Origin: Gammaproteobacteria bacterium (ex Lamellibrachia satsuma)
Lineage (GTDB): Bacteria > Pseudomonadota > Gammaproteobacteria > Chromatiales > Chromatiaceae
Direction of reading: 5' to 3'
Assembly: GCA_019623805.1 (NCBI GenBank)
Contig: CP053680.1
Coordinates: 2,210,001-2,274,000, forward strand
Length of the DNA: 64,000 nt
The notes beneath the pieces were generated by a model that did not search any database, had not been told where the DNA came from, and worked only from the letters and a program-made list of their open reading frames with translations. Positions 38,413 through 48,012 of this stretch are shown here, piece by piece. How positions within the stretch are numbered: the first letter of the stretch is position 1; the number at the start of each line of letters is the position of its first letter. Both the position numbers and the translations under genes were made by a program.

Positions 38413-39729
38413 ATGAAGCAGGTCGAACCCAACAACCAGACTGCAACAATGGCCTCGGCTTCTATGCCTGGCGATTCAGTGTGCCGTGGTTTTTTCGACC
38501 ATGCTCCGGATATCCTGCTCACTGTCAGAGAGGATGGGACGATTCGAGAGATCAATCTTTCCGTCGTCGATCTGTTGGGATACAGCAGAGAGGAGTTGAT
38601 CGGATCTTCAGTCTGGCGACTGCTCCACAGGGATGATCTGAAACGGGTGCGTAGGATGCTGGCCGATATCTTTCAACGGGAGATTCCCTATTCGGAGGTT
38701 GAGTGCCGCAAGATACATAAGAACGGCAAGCCTCGCTGGATGAGGACGCGGATCCGTTATCTGCGAAGTGGGCCAGGTGAGGAGCCACTGCTCAACATCG
38801 TGAGCCGGGATTTTACCGAGAGACGGCGGGCGGAAAGCGCGCTGCGTGACAGCGAGGTACAGCTAAGGCGACTACTGGAATCCACAGGTGCGGCGATAGT
38901 GGCGCTTGACCTTGATGGACGCTGCACTTTTGCCAACCCCTCTGCCGCAGATCTGCTCGGTTACAGAGATCCGTCACAGATGATTGGCAGCAGCATGAAC
39001 CTGCATCTGCCTGTTAACGGGGCAGGCTCCCGTCAGGGAGATAATAGAGGACGGATCTACGAACCCCTGGATTCAGGTTGCGGGATTTGTCTCGACGATG
39101 GGCACTTTCTGCGTGCCGGTGGAGAGAGCTTCCCGGTGGAGTACCGCAGTTATCCCATCTTCCACGATGAAAAGATCGTCGGTCTTTCTGTCACCTTTTT
39201 CGACATCACCGAACGTCTGTCGATGCAGCAGCAGCTGGTCTACCTTGCAGAGCATGATCACCTGACTGGGTTGCCCAACCGCACACTGTTCATGGATCGG
39301 CTGGAGGCGGGCATCGCCAGGGCAAAGCGCAGAGAGTCCAAATTGGCACTACTCTATATCGACCTGGACCATTTCAAACCAATCAATGACCAATATGGAC
39401 ATCATGCCGGAGATCGGCTGTTGCAATCAGTGACCAAGCGGCTTCATCTTGCGGTGCGGGAGATGGATACAGTTGCCCGTATTGGTGGTGACGAGTTTGC
39501 GGTCATCCTGGAAGATATATCGGAAGTGGAGGATGCGACAACGGTCGCAAGAAAATTGAGTGACCTCATTGCTCCCCCTTTCTATCTTGAAAGTGGTGAG
39601 AAGCTGACCATCGGCATGAGTGTCGGATATGCGCTCTACCCAAACCATGGCGATTGCGAAACCTTGTTAAGGCATGCCGATAGCGCCATGTACCAGGCGA
39701 AAAAAAAGAAATGTTGTGAGTCGGGTTGA
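38413..39729 (+). CDS. PAS-PAS-GGDEF diguanylate cyclase
   Basis: A 438-residue soluble protein: PAS domain 1 (about 27-130, FFDHAPDILLTV..), PAS domain 2 (about 150-255), and a GGDEF domain to the end. The catalytic motif is intact (GGDEF at 358-362), and an inhibitory I-site RxxD (REMD, 349-352) is present, so the enzyme should make cyclic-di-GMP with product feedback. No transmembrane helix is seen. ATG 38413 is chosen although its ribosome site (AAGAAGG) is distant; ATG 38449 is also possible. It heads a three-gene signalling operon with REC-ANTAR and a CBS/PAS kinase. Confidence 0.85.
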   Translation: MKQVEPNNQTATMASASMPGDSVCRGFFDHAPDILLTVREDGTIREINLSVVDLLGYSREELIGSSVWRLLHRDDLKRVRRMLADIFQREIPYSEVECRKIHKNGKPRWMRTRIRYLRSGPGEEPLLNIVSRDFTERRRAESALRDSEVQLRRLLESTGAAIVALDLDGRCTFANPSAADLLGYRDPSQMIGSSMNLHLPVNGAGSRQGDNRGRIYEPLDSGCGICLDDGHFLRAGGESFPVEYRSYPIFHDEKIVGLSVTFFDITERLSMQQQLVYLAEHDHLTGLPNRTLFMDRLEAGIARAKRRESKLALLYIDLDHFKPINDQYGHHAGDRLLQSVTKRLHLAVREMDTVARIGGDEFAVILEDISEVEDATTVARKLSDLIAPPFYLESGEKLTIGMSVGYALYPNHGDCETLLRHADSAMYQAKKKKCCESG

Positions 39730-39786
39730 TTGTACGGGAGATTATTCCCGAGTGTTGGATGAAGAATTGATGGGTATGAGTTTGAA

Positions 39787-40416
39787 ATGAAAGAGACACG
39801 CTTACTGTTGGCAGATGATGACGGCGTGGTGTTGGCAACCTTCGGAAAAGGGCTCAGGGACGCGGGTTATGCGGTGATGGAAGCCGATTCGGGGGAGGCG
39901 GCCATTGGTTTGGCGCAAAATGACTGGCCTGATTTGGCGATCCTGGATGTGCGCATGCCGGGTCTGTCCGGTGTCGAGGTGGCACAGGAGATGCGTAAAA
40001 TCGGTGTTCCGGTGATATTCCTATCCGCCTATGACGACCGGGAGATCGTCGAATCAGCGGTACTGGAGGGGGCGCTCGGTTATGTGGTGAAGCCCATCGA
40101 CGTGCCACGGATGATACCCACCATCGAGGCGGCGCTGGGACGAGCCCAGGAACTGGGAGAGCTGAAGTTGGTCGGTGAGCGCCTGAACCATGCGCTGGAT
40201 ACCGGTAACCTGGTCAATGTCGCAGTGGGGTTGATCATGGAACGTCAGCGTATCAACCGGCAGGAGGCGTTTGAGGTGATTCGCTCACGTGCCCGTTCGG
40301 AGCGCCGCAAGGTGCGTGATGTGGCGTCGGAACTGCTGGAAGCCTGGGATTCACTCCATCAGTTAACAGCTGTTGATGGGGAATTGGATCACAAATCCAG
40401 CAAAGGCAAAAAATGA
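39787..40416 (+). CDS. Response regulator with ANTAR RNA-binding domain
   Basis: A 209-residue regulator. REC domain (1-120): acidic DDD at 10-12, phospho-acceptor Asp54 in ILDVRMPG, Lys in VKPID. The C-terminal ANTAR domain (about 134-195) has LVNVAVGLIMERQRINRQEA and DVASEL, the classic pattern for binding paired hexaloop RNA hairpins to prevent transcription termination. Its stop overlaps the kinase start (ATGA), so the two form a cognate pair as in EutVW-like systems. The target transcript is not obvious in the window. Confidence 0.9.
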   Translation: MKETRLLLADDDGVVLATFGKGLRDAGYAVMEADSGEAAIGLAQNDWPDLAILDVRMPGLSGVEVAQEMRKIGVPVIFLSAYDDREIVESAVLEGALGYVVKPIDVPRMIPTIEAALGRAQELGELKLVGERLNHALDTGNLVNVAVGLIMERQRINRQEAFEVIRSRARSERRKVRDVASELLEAWDSLHQLTAVDGELDHKSSKGKK

Positions 40417-42683
40417 AGCCGGTTATGACCCTGGCGGATCTGCTGACCTCATCAGTGGTGACAGTCGGCCCAGATACCTCCTTGGCCGTTGCCCTGCACA
40501 TGCTGGTGGAGAAGAGCATCAGTTGCCTGGTGGTCAAGGAGGACGAACGGCCAATTGGCATCATTACGGAACGTGATCTGGTACGGCATGCGTCGTCGGT
40601 AGCCGACATGCAACGTCACCTGGTTGGTTCTGTGATGAGTAAAGGGCTGGTGACCGCTCTACAAACCCTGGACTATCGCGAAGCGTATGAGTGCTTCGCT
40701 GAGAACCAGATCCGTCATCTGGTTGTGGTGGATGATAGCGGCAGACTTGCTGGTATCGTCACTGAAACGGATATCATGCGCCATATGGGGTTGGAGCATT
40801 TCCTGCAGTACACGGGACTCTCTAACGTCATGACCCGTAGCGTGGCGACGCTTGACACCAAGGCGCCTCTGAACCAGGCGTTTGAACGGATGTCATCGTC
40901 GCGGATCAGCTGCATCGTGGTGGAAGAGGATGGCTTCCCGCTGGGCATGCTCACGGAGAGGGATGCGGTACGCCTGATGGACGCCGGGGTCGATTTTTCA
41001 TCGGTGCTTTTGGAGCAGGTGATGACTTCGCCTGTGCATACGGCGGAAGCGGGGGTCGGCGTCCATGAGGCCTCTGTACAGATGCAGAGACTGGGTATTC
41101 GCCGTCTGGTGGTGGTGGACAAGGCGGGAAGACTCGAGGGGCTTGTCACCGAGCACGATGTCGTCAAGGGCGTTCACGGGAAATATGTGGAGCTGCTCAA
41201 AGAGGTGATTGCGTCCCAGGCAGGGGCGCTGAAGCAGGTTCGCAAGCAGCTCAGTGAAAAAAACCTGCTGGACAATCTGTTGCGCTCATCCAGCGATATC
41301 GCGGTCATCTCTACCGACCTCGATTACCGGATCACCTTCTGTAACCAGTTGGCGGACTGCCTGCTGGAGCACTGTAAAGATGACGTCTATGGCCAGAAAC
41401 TGACAGAGGTTCTGAGTCGTTCCGGCATGGATGCGGGAATCTTCAAACACGGTACCAGACTGGTCCCGGGTATGGGCAGTTACGACTACCCGATTACCCG
41501 GGAGGGCAAGAGGCAGACCGAATACTACGATGCCCGGGTGTTCGGCGTCTGGGATGATGACAATCAGCTGTCCGGTTTTGTCCTTACCATGAAGGATGTC
41601 TCGGCCAAACAGCAGGCGGAGCAGGCGCTGCGTGAGAGTGAGGCGCGGCTCAATTCCATGTTCCGCAACGCTGCGGCAGGCATGGCGATGGCAGACTTTC
41701 CTGAAGGGCGGTTTACCCGGGTCAATCCGGAGCTTTGCCGTATGCTCGGATACAGTGAAAAGGAGCTGCTAAAGAAGGCGATTCTGGATGTAATCCATCC
41801 GGATGACCGGGTAGCAGCCGAGAGGCGCATATCCCATGCGGTAAGCAAGCAGAGCACAGGCTACCAAGTCGAGAGACGCTTTCAGCGGAAGGATGGTTCA
41901 CCTATCTGGTGTCTGATCTCGACAGGATTTATACGCGATGATGTGAGCGGGAAGTCGTCTGGCGTCGCCCTGCTTCAGGATATCACCGGGAAACGGCGTG
42001 CGGAGCAGCAGCGCCTGGTGCAACAAAATGCCGTGACGCGGGAGGTTCATCACCGTATCAAAAATCACCTGCAGGGGGTTATCGGACTGTTGCGGGAGCG
42101 CTCCCAGCAACACCCCGACGTACACGATATCCTCAACGATGCCATCAGTCAGGTCGAGAGTGTGGCGTTGGTTCACGGCCTGCTGGGCAGGCAACAGGAC
42201 CGGGTACTGGATTTTGCTGAGATGCTGGAGAGTATCATGGCATCCGTTGAGTTTTTGGCGGGTATAGTGATTGAGCGCCGCTCAGTTGCAGAACCGGTTC
42301 AGGATTGCCGGGTGGTCGAGGATAAATCGGTTGCCATCGCCCTGGTGATCAATGAACTGCTGATCAATGCAGTCAAACACTGCGACAAGACGATTTCGCC
42401 ACCGGTTGAGGTGACGGTCCAATGGCAGCAAGAGAATCGCTTGTTACTCTCGGTCAGCAATCGTGGCTCTCTGCCTGAGGCGTTTGATTTTGCCACTGGT
42501 GTCGGCTTTGGTACCGGGCTGGAACTGGTCAAATCCATGTTGCCAGGCCGGGGTGCTCGGCTCTCCGTTGCGCAAGAGGGTGATGTTGTTTTGGCAACAC
42601 TGATGCTTGAGGCGCCGGTGATCAGTCTTCAGAAGAGTTCGACCGAGTCAGCGGCGACCGTGTCTGACCCAAATCCTTCATAG
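40413..42683 (+). CDS. CBS4-PAS2-HisKA_2 sensor kinase
   Basis: A 756-residue soluble kinase. Four CBS motifs in two Bateman pairs occupy about 1-255 (repeat signature VMxxxVxTxxxxxxxxEA..GIxTExDxxR), followed by two PAS domains (about 300-400 and 410-535) and a HisKA_2 dimerisation domain with EVHHRIKNHLQG (His546/547), then an HATPase with NELLINAVKHC. CBS domains commonly bind AMP, ADP, ATP or S-adenosylmethionine, so the kinase may sense adenylate status. It follows its REC-ANTAR partner with a 4-base overlap. No transmembrane helix is seen. Confidence 0.88.
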   Translation: MKPVMTLADLLTSSVVTVGPDTSLAVALHMLVEKSISCLVVKEDERPIGIITERDLVRHASSVADMQRHLVGSVMSKGLVTALQTLDYREAYECFAENQIRHLVVVDDSGRLAGIVTETDIMRHMGLEHFLQYTGLSNVMTRSVATLDTKAPLNQAFERMSSSRISCIVVEEDGFPLGMLTERDAVRLMDAGVDFSSVLLEQVMTSPVHTAEAGVGVHEASVQMQRLGIRRLVVVDKAGRLEGLVTEHDVVKGVHGKYVELLKEVIASQAGALKQVRKQLSEKNLLDNLLRSSSDIAVISTDLDYRITFCNQLADCLLEHCKDDVYGQKLTEVLSRSGMDAGIFKHGTRLVPGMGSYDYPITREGKRQTEYYDARVFGVWDDDNQLSGFVLTMKDVSAKQQAEQALRESEARLNSMFRNAAAGMAMADFPEGRFTRVNPELCRMLGYSEKELLKKAILDVIHPDDRVAAERRISHAVSKQSTGYQVERRFQRKDGSPIWCLISTGFIRDDVSGKSSGVALLQDITGKRRAEQQRLVQQNAVTREVHHRIKNHLQGVIGLLRERSQQHPDVHDILNDAISQVESVALVHGLLGRQQDRVLDFAEMLESIMASVEFLAGIVIERRSVAEPVQDCRVVEDKSVAIALVINELLINAVKHCDKTISPPVEVTVQWQQENRLLLSVSNRGSLPEAFDFATGVGFGTGLELVKSMLPGRGARLSVAQEGDVVLATLMLEAPVISLQKSSTESAATVSDPNPS

Positions 42684-42703
42684 CGTTGTTTCTCATCGAT
42701 ACC

Positions 42704-43363
42704 TTATTTCGCTGAGGTCGCAGGTATTGACTCCGACCCCTGGAGTTGCAACAGCGGCCCCAGAACTGTCCAGACGTTCTCCAGAATAGCTGGTTGCCCC
42801 TTTGCATTTGGATGGATGCCATCGGTCTGCATCAACGGGGTATTTCCTGCCACCCCTTCAAGCAGAAAGGGGACGCTTGGTACAATCGCCTGATTGGCAA
42901 TATCGGTATAGATTGCCTCGAACCTGCGGCTGTAAACCGGACCCAGATTGGGGGGGATCTTCATACCAATCAGCAGTACCCGGGCCTTTGCGGCACGGGA
43001 TAACTGCACCGCTTTCTGGAGATTCTGCCGGGTCTGCGCCAATTCCAGACCACGCAGGCCGTCATTGCCACCCAGTTCGATGACCACCCATCGGGGCCGA
43101 TGGCGTTGCAACAGTTCGGGCAGTCGATTCAGGCCGCCACGGCTGGTCTCGCCAGTAATGCTGGCGTTGACCAAGCGGTGCTCAAAGCCCTGGTCGGTTA
43201 AACGATCCTGCAAAGCGGTTGTCCATCTTTCCGAGAGGGCGATGCCATAACCGCTGCTGAGGCTGTCGCCCAACAGCAGGATTACCGGCCTGTCATTTGC
43301 GAATATCGCCGTAAGATGGAGCAGCAGTGAACAGAGCAGTAAACTTGGCAGCAGTCGGAACAT
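42704..43363 (-). CDS. tesA: Acyl-CoA thioesterase I / arylesterase
   Basis: A 219-residue periplasmic SGNH/GDSL hydrolase with a signal peptide (MFRLLPSLLLCSLLLHLTAI). Block I is LLLGDSLSSGYGIAL (Ser catalytic), block II GETSRGG, block III ELGGNDGLRG and block V DGIHPN (Asp/His). It hydrolyses thioesters and aryl esters. It is divergent from ybbA-ybbP, as in E. coli. Start ATG 43363 gives a clean signal peptide; 43372 and 43378 are alternatives, the latter overlapping the ybbA start. Its last codons (SESIPATSAK) are encoded by DNA containing a REP-like half-site (42727-42740). Confidence 0.9.
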   Translation of the reverse strand: MFRLLPSLLLCSLLLHLTAIFANDRPVILLLGDSLSSGYGIALSERWTTALQDRLTDQGFEHRLVNASITGETSRGGLNRLPELLQRHRPRWVVIELGGNDGLRGLELAQTRQNLQKAVQLSRAAKARVLLIGMKIPPNLGPVYSRRFEAIYTDIANQAIVPSVPFLLEGVAGNTPLMQTDGIHPNAKGQPAILENVWTVLGPLLQLQGSESIPATSAK

Positions 43364-43376
43364 AGAAACCATATCC

Positions 43377-44081
43377 ATGAGTCAGCAGAAGCATGCAGAG
43401 AGCCGCCCCATTGTGCGGGCAGAGGATCTCTCAAAACAAGTCAGCAGTCCCGATGGCCCGCTGGATATTCTGCAGGGGGTCAACCTCGACCTGCAACACA
43501 GCGAAACCCTCGCCGTGGTCGGTGCCTCGGGTTCAGGCAAATCGACCCTGCTGGGTCTGCTCGCCGGCCTCGACCTGCCCAGCCGGGGGCGAGTCGAACT
43601 GAATGGCCAAAATCTCAACAGTCTGGATGAGGATGGCCGTGCCCGTTTACGTCGGGAGCTGCTCGGTTTCGTTTTCCAGTCTTTCCACCTGCTGCCCTCT
43701 CTGAGCGCCCTGGAGAATGTCATGGTGCCCCTTGAGTTGGTCGGACGCAGTGATGCCCGCATACTGGCGGAGGAGTGGCTGCAGCGGGTCGGCCTGCAAC
43801 CCCGGCGTCTGCATCGTCCCAATCAGCTCTCAGGCGGCGAGCAGCAACGGGTCGCCATTGCCCGCGCCTTTGCCGCTTCACCGCAACTGTTGCTGGCTGA
43901 TGAACCCACCGGCAACCTCGACCAGCAGACTGGCCGTAAGGTGATCGACCTGCTGTTCGAACTCAACCGTGAACACAACACCACCCTGATTCTGGTCACC
44001 CACGATGCCGCACTGGCGGATCAGTGCAGTCGCAGGCTGGAGCTGGCAGAGGGCCGTCTGCTGCAAGCATCAGGATGCTAG
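43377..44081 (+). CDS. ybbA: ABC transporter ATP-binding protein (YbbA/LolD-like)
   Basis: A 234-residue ABC ATPase: Walker [10 protein letters not shown], signature LSGGEQQR, Walker [13 protein letters not shown] and switch THD. It is of the FtsE/LolD/MacB type, and pairs with the giant permease encoded next. The stop overlaps the permease start by 7 bases. The divergent neighbour tesA completes the tesA-ybbAP arrangement of gammaproteobacteria. Confidence 0.93.
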   Translation: MSQQKHAESRPIVRAEDLSKQVSSPDGPLDILQGVNLDLQHSETLAVVGASGSGKSTLLGLLAGLDLPSRGRVELNGQNLNSLDEDGRARLRRELLGFVFQSFHLLPSLSALENVMVPLELVGRSDARILAEEWLQRVGLQPRRLHRPNQLSGGEQQRVAIARAFAASPQLLLADEPTGNLDQQTGRKVIDLLFELNREHNTTLILVTHDAALADQCSRRLELAEGRLLQASGC

Positions 44082-46546
44082 CCTTCATACTGCGATCACT
44101 CTGGCGGGAACTTGCATCCGGTGAACTGCGGGTGCTGCTGCTCGGTTTGATCATCGGCGTTGGTGCTTTCACCTCAGTAGCACTATTCAATGAGCGGGTA
44201 CATCAGGCGATGACCCATCAGGCCGGTGAGCTGTTGGCTGCCGATCTGCTGGTTCAATCCTCCAGTCCACTGCCAGAAGTCTGGAAGCAATCGGCTCTCG
44301 GGATGGGCCTGCAACTGGCCGAAACCACCAGCTTTCGCTCCATGTCCCTGGCGGGTGAACGGCTGCAGATGGCCGAGGTGAAGGCTGTGACCCGTGGTTA
44401 TCCGCTACGGGGCCGGCTGCTGGTGGCAGAAACATCCGGGCACTCGGAACAACAGCGCCAAGCCCCGCCGGAGAGTGGCTCTGTCTGGTTGGAGCGCCAG
44501 CTGCTCGATCGTCTGGGACTGAAACCGGGCGATGACATACAGCTGGGAGAGTCCGGGTTCCGCATCAGCGGCCTGATTTTCGAGGAGCCTGACCGGGGCG
44601 GAAGTCTGTTCAGCATCGCACCGCGCCTGATGATGAATCCGGTCGATCTGCCGGCCACTGGCCTGCTGACTGTCGGCAGCCGGGCAGAATACCGTCTGTT
44701 GCTGGCGGGAGACGCAGATGCCCTCGAGGTTTTTCGTGGTTGGATCAAACCCCGGCTGCAGGCCGGACAACGTCTACTTGGGCCTCGGGACAGCCGCAGG
44801 GAACTGACCTCCGCCCTGGAGCGGGCCGAACGTTTTCTCGGCCTCGCTTCACTGGTCAGTCTGCTGCTGGCGGCCGTGGCGATTGCCATGTCTGCGAACC
44901 GTTACGCCCGCCGCCATCTCGACAATGCAGCCCTGCTGCGCTGCCTGGGCGCCAGCCGCCAACTCATCACCCGCATCTTCACGGGGCAGCTTCTGCTGCT
45001 CGGCCTGGGAGGCTCGCTGATCGGACTGCTGTTCGGTTACCTGGTCCAGCATCTGCTTGCTGCACTATTGGCCGGTCTGTTTATTCAGCAGCTGCCTCCT
45101 CCCACGCTACAGCCGCTGCTGCTGGGACTGTTGATCGGCCTGGTCACCCTCATCGGCTTCGCCCTGCCTCCCCTGCTGGCCCTGCGTAACACGCCACCCC
45201 TGCGGGTGTTGCGGCGGGAGATGCCCTTACCACGCCTCAGCCGTCTGGCGATCTATGGCCCCGCACTGGTGGTACTCACAGGATTGTTGGCCTGGCAGGC
45301 CGCCGACTGGCAGCTGACCCTGCTGGTCAGCCTCGGTATGTTGGCTACCCTGAGTCTGCTCACTCTGGTTGCCTGGCTGATGACCCGTATGTTGCAGCGT
45401 GTTTCTCCCTCCGGTGGCCAGCCCTGGCGGCTGGGACTGGCCAATATTGCACGTCATCCAGAGGTCAGCATCGTTCAGCTGGTCGCTGTCGGTCTCGGCA
45501 TGATGGTGGTGTTGCTGCTGATCCTGATCCGCACCGACCTGCTCGATGCCTGGCGCGCCACACTGCCCTTTGAAGCCCCTAACCACTTCCTGATCAACGT
45601 CCAGGCGGATCAGTTGGTACCCTTGGAAAAGTTCTTCCGCCGGCAAAAGCACCCCACCCCGGTTATCTATCCGATGGTCCGTGCTCGTCTGCACAGCCTC
45701 AACGGCACCCCTGTTGATGCAGAAAGCTACTTTGAACCCCGTGCCAAACAGTTGATTCAGAGGGAGTTCAATCTCTCCTGGATGGAACGAATGCCGACCT
45801 CCAACCGGCTTGTCTCAGGTCACTGGTGGAACCGGACGGATGAACGTGGCTGGTCGGTGGAGAAGGGTATCGCCCGCACTCTGGGCATCCAGCTTGGCGA
45901 TCGCCTCACCTTCGAGATTGCCGGGCAGACGGTCAGTGCGCTCGTCACCAGCTTGCGGACGGTAGCCTGGGACTCTTTTGAGGTGAACTTTTTCGTCATC
46001 GCACCGCCGGGGCAGCTAGATGTCAACCAGGCGAGTTATATCACTGCCTTTTTCCTGCCTCCCGGCGATGAACCGTTCCTGGCTCGGCTGATCAGCCATT
46101 TTTCCAACATTACCGATATCGATGTGGGGGCGTTGATGCAACGGGTCCGCTCGATCATCGACCGGGTGATTCTGTCGGTGCAGTTCGTCTCCCTCTTCAC
46201 CTTGCTGGCGGGGCTGGTGGTGCTGCTGGCTGCAGTCCAGTCGAGCCTTGATGAGCGTATCCGCGAGGCGGCGATCCTGCGCACCTTGGGAGCAATGAAA
46301 GGGCAGATCCGTACCGCCATCGTCACGGAGTTCATGGTGCTGGGTGCCATTGCCGGTCTGTTGGCTGCCCTGGGTGCGACGCTTATCGCCGCGCTTATCG
46401 CCGACCAGTTGTTCGGCCTTAGCTACCAGGGCAACCTCTGGATCTGGCCCGTCAGCCTGATTAGCGGCATGTTGCTGATGGGAGCTTCCGGGGTATTGGG
46501 GGTTCGTTCCGTGTTACAGAAACCGCCGTTGCAGCAGATCCTGTAG
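44075..46546 (+). CDS. ybbP: FtsX-like ABC transporter permease
   Basis: An 823-residue inner-membrane permease with ten predicted helices: an N-terminal helix after [19 protein letters not shown], an extracytoplasmic region, four central helices (about 240-430), a second large extracytoplasmic domain (about 470-690), and a terminal FtsX-type triplet (VQFVSLFTLLAGLVVLLAAV, EFMVLGAIAGLLAALGATL, then VSLISGMLLMG). ATG 44075 overlaps the ybbA stop and starts the recognisable N-terminus; an earlier start would lie inside ybbA. Substrate unknown; E. coli YbbAP has been tied to quorum/lipid export. Confidence 0.92.
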   Translation: MLAFILRSLWRELASGELRVLLLGLIIGVGAFTSVALFNERVHQAMTHQAGELLAADLLVQSSSPLPEVWKQSALGMGLQLAETTSFRSMSLAGERLQMAEVKAVTRGYPLRGRLLVAETSGHSEQQRQAPPESGSVWLERQLLDRLGLKPGDDIQLGESGFRISGLIFEEPDRGGSLFSIAPRLMMNPVDLPATGLLTVGSRAEYRLLLAGDADALEVFRGWIKPRLQAGQRLLGPRDSRRELTSALERAERFLGLASLVSLLLAAVAIAMSANRYARRHLDNAALLRCLGASRQLITRIFTGQLLLLGLGGSLIGLLFGYLVQHLLAALLAGLFIQQLPPPTLQPLLLGLLIGLVTLIGFALPPLLALRNTPPLRVLRREMPLPRLSRLAIYGPALVVLTGLLAWQAADWQLTLLVSLGMLATLSLLTLVAWLMTRMLQRVSPSGGQPWRLGLANIARHPEVSIVQLVAVGLGMMVVLLLILIRTDLLDAWRATLPFEAPNHFLINVQADQLVPLEKFFRRQKHPTPVIYPMVRARLHSLNGTPVDAESYFEPRAKQLIQREFNLSWMERMPTSNRLVSGHWWNRTDERGWSVEKGIARTLGIQLGDRLTFEIAGQTVSALVTSLRTVAWDSFEVNFFVIAPPGQLDVNQASYITAFFLPPGDEPFLARLISHFSNITDIDVGALMQRVRSIIDRVILSVQFVSLFTLLAGLVVLLAAVQSSLDERIREAAILRTLGAMKGQIRTAIVTEFMVLGAIAGLLAALGATLIAALIADQLFGLSYQGNLWIWPVSLISGMLLMGASGVLGVRSVLQKPPLQQIL

Positions 46547-46590
46547 GAACGGCGCCCCCGCCGCGAAAAGCACTGATAATCAACCGCTTG

Positions 46591-46677
46591 GGTAGGTTGG
46601 GTTAGGCCATTTTTTTGGCCGTAACCCAGCAATGTGCGCGACTCTTGTCGTGTTACGCTGCGCTAACACGACCTACA
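46591..46677. repeat. Compound dispersed repeat (GTAGGTTGGGTTAG..GTAACCC..)
   Basis: Two hairpins side by side: GGGTTAGGCCA / TGGCCGTAACCC around seven T, and TCGTGTTA / TAACACGA around CGCTGCGC; the outer ends GTAGGTTGG and ACCTAC are also inverted. No gene lies in it. Confidence 0.7.
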
Positions 46678-46813
46678 GTTTTTAGGTATTTGGCAAATTA
46701 TTGAAATACGAATAATATTGCCTAATGTTAGTGCCAGTTGACTCCTGTCCCGGTTTCCTGGGCACTGGCAATCCTGCTGGAACCCTTGGTTTTCCACGTG
46801 TCACAATAACCCC

Positions 46814-47560
46814 ATGACACACTATGCCAAACCCCCAAAATCCCTGCTGCGCAAAGTCGGCCGCGCGATTGCCGATTACGACATGATTCGCGAGGGAGAC
46901 CGGATACTCCTTGGCGTCTCCGGCGGCAAGGACTCCCTCTCCCTGCTGCAGATCCTGAGTCACCTGCAGACCTATGCGCCGGTTAAGTTCGAGCTGGGCG
47001 TCATCACTGTCGACCCCGAGGTGGAGGGTTTCGATCCCGAGCCGCTGAAAGCCTATTATGAAAACTTGGGCGTATCCTGGATCTATGCAGAACAGCCGAT
47101 CATGGAAGAGGCCAGGACCCGTCTGGATGGCGACTCATTCTGTGCCTACTGCGCCCGCATGAAGCGGGGCATCATGTACTCCACCTGTCGCCGTGAGGGC
47201 TATAATGTATTGGCACTGGCTCAGCATCTCGATGACCTGGCGGAGAGTCTCATGATGTCGATCTTCCACGGCGGACAGTTACGTACGATGAAGGCGCACT
47301 ATCAGAATAATGATGGCGATATCCGCATCATCCGCCCGTTGGTCTATTGCCGCGAGAGTCAGACCGGGGCCTTCGCCCTGGAGGCTGGACTGCCCGTGAT
47401 CCCCGACAGCTGCCCCGCCTGCTTTACGGCACCCACCCAACGCGCCTATATGAAGCAGTTGCTGGCAAAAGAGGAGCGGCAGAACAAACATCTGTTTGCC
47501 AATATGTTGCATGCCATGAAACCCCTGATGGACGAGCGCCCGGAGCAAGCTGACCCATGA
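46814..47560 (+). CDS. TtcA-like PP-loop ATPase / tRNA thiolation family protein
   Basis: A 248-residue PP-loop protein similar to TtcA, which thiolates cytidine-32 in tRNA. PP-loop SGGKDS is at 36-41; the paired cysteines FCAYC are near 109-112, and a third cysteine motif CPACF follows near 202. It is about 60 residues shorter than E. coli TtcA and has the CxxC in a different setting, so it may be a TtcA-like paralogue acting on another substrate. It is the first of a three-gene operon with a CBS protein and an ArsB-type transporter; its stop overlaps the CBS gene start (ATGA). Confidence 0.75.
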   Translation: MTHYAKPPKSLLRKVGRAIADYDMIREGDRILLGVSGGKDSLSLLQILSHLQTYAPVKFELGVITVDPEVEGFDPEPLKAYYENLGVSWIYAEQPIMEEARTRLDGDSFCAYCARMKRGIMYSTCRREGYNVLALAQHLDDLAESLMMSIFHGGQLRTMKAHYQNNDGDIRIIRPLVYCRESQTGAFALEAGLPVIPDSCPACFTAPTQRAYMKQLLAKEERQNKHLFANMLHAMKPLMDERPEQADP

Positions 47561-48009
47561 ACCTGGAAGAGATCCTGATCCCGACGGAAGTGGCCCATAC
47601 CGGCATGAGTTTCGGCGACGCCCTGGCGGAGTGCGTAAAACGGAATGTGCCGGGCATTCCCTATGTGGATGCACAGGGCAGGATCGTCGGCCGTTTTTCC
47701 CTGCGGCATGCGTTTCGCCTCACTTGCGTGCCGCGGGACTATATTCAGGGCGCGCACCTGCTGGGTGATGATCTTGACTACATGGATATGGCTGAGGAGA
47801 AAGCGGAAAGGATTCTGCCGCTACCTGTCGAAGGTTATGTGCTGGATGATGCCATCCAGCTCAATCCCGGCGCGCAGGTAATGAAGGCGCTGGCGATCAT
47901 GGAGCAGTTCAATACCGGTTATCTGTTTCTGACCGACGGGGATGAGTACAAGGGGGTTATTACCCGGGTGGGGATTGCCCGCCTGGTGCTGAATCTGGGC
48001 TGCTGCTGA
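47557..48009 (+). CDS. CBS-domain protein (putative regulatory partner)
   Basis: A 150-residue protein consisting mainly of two CBS motifs (GMSFGDALAECVKRNVPGIPY, and LNPGAQVMKALAIMEQFNTG with LFLTDGDEYKGVITRVGIAR), the nucleotide-binding fold, with little else. It is translationally coupled to the TtcA-like gene (ATGA) and lies 3 bases before the transporter gene. The arrangement suggests that it gates the transporter or the PP-loop enzyme according to nucleotide levels. Confidence 0.8.
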   Translation: MNLEEILIPTEVAHTGMSFGDALAECVKRNVPGIPYVDAQGRIVGRFSLRHAFRLTCVPRDYIQGAHLLGDDLDYMDMAEEKAERILPLPVEGYVLDDAIQLNPGAQVMKALAIMEQFNTGYLFLTDGDEYKGVITRVGIARLVLNLGCC

Positions 48010-48012
48010 AGC

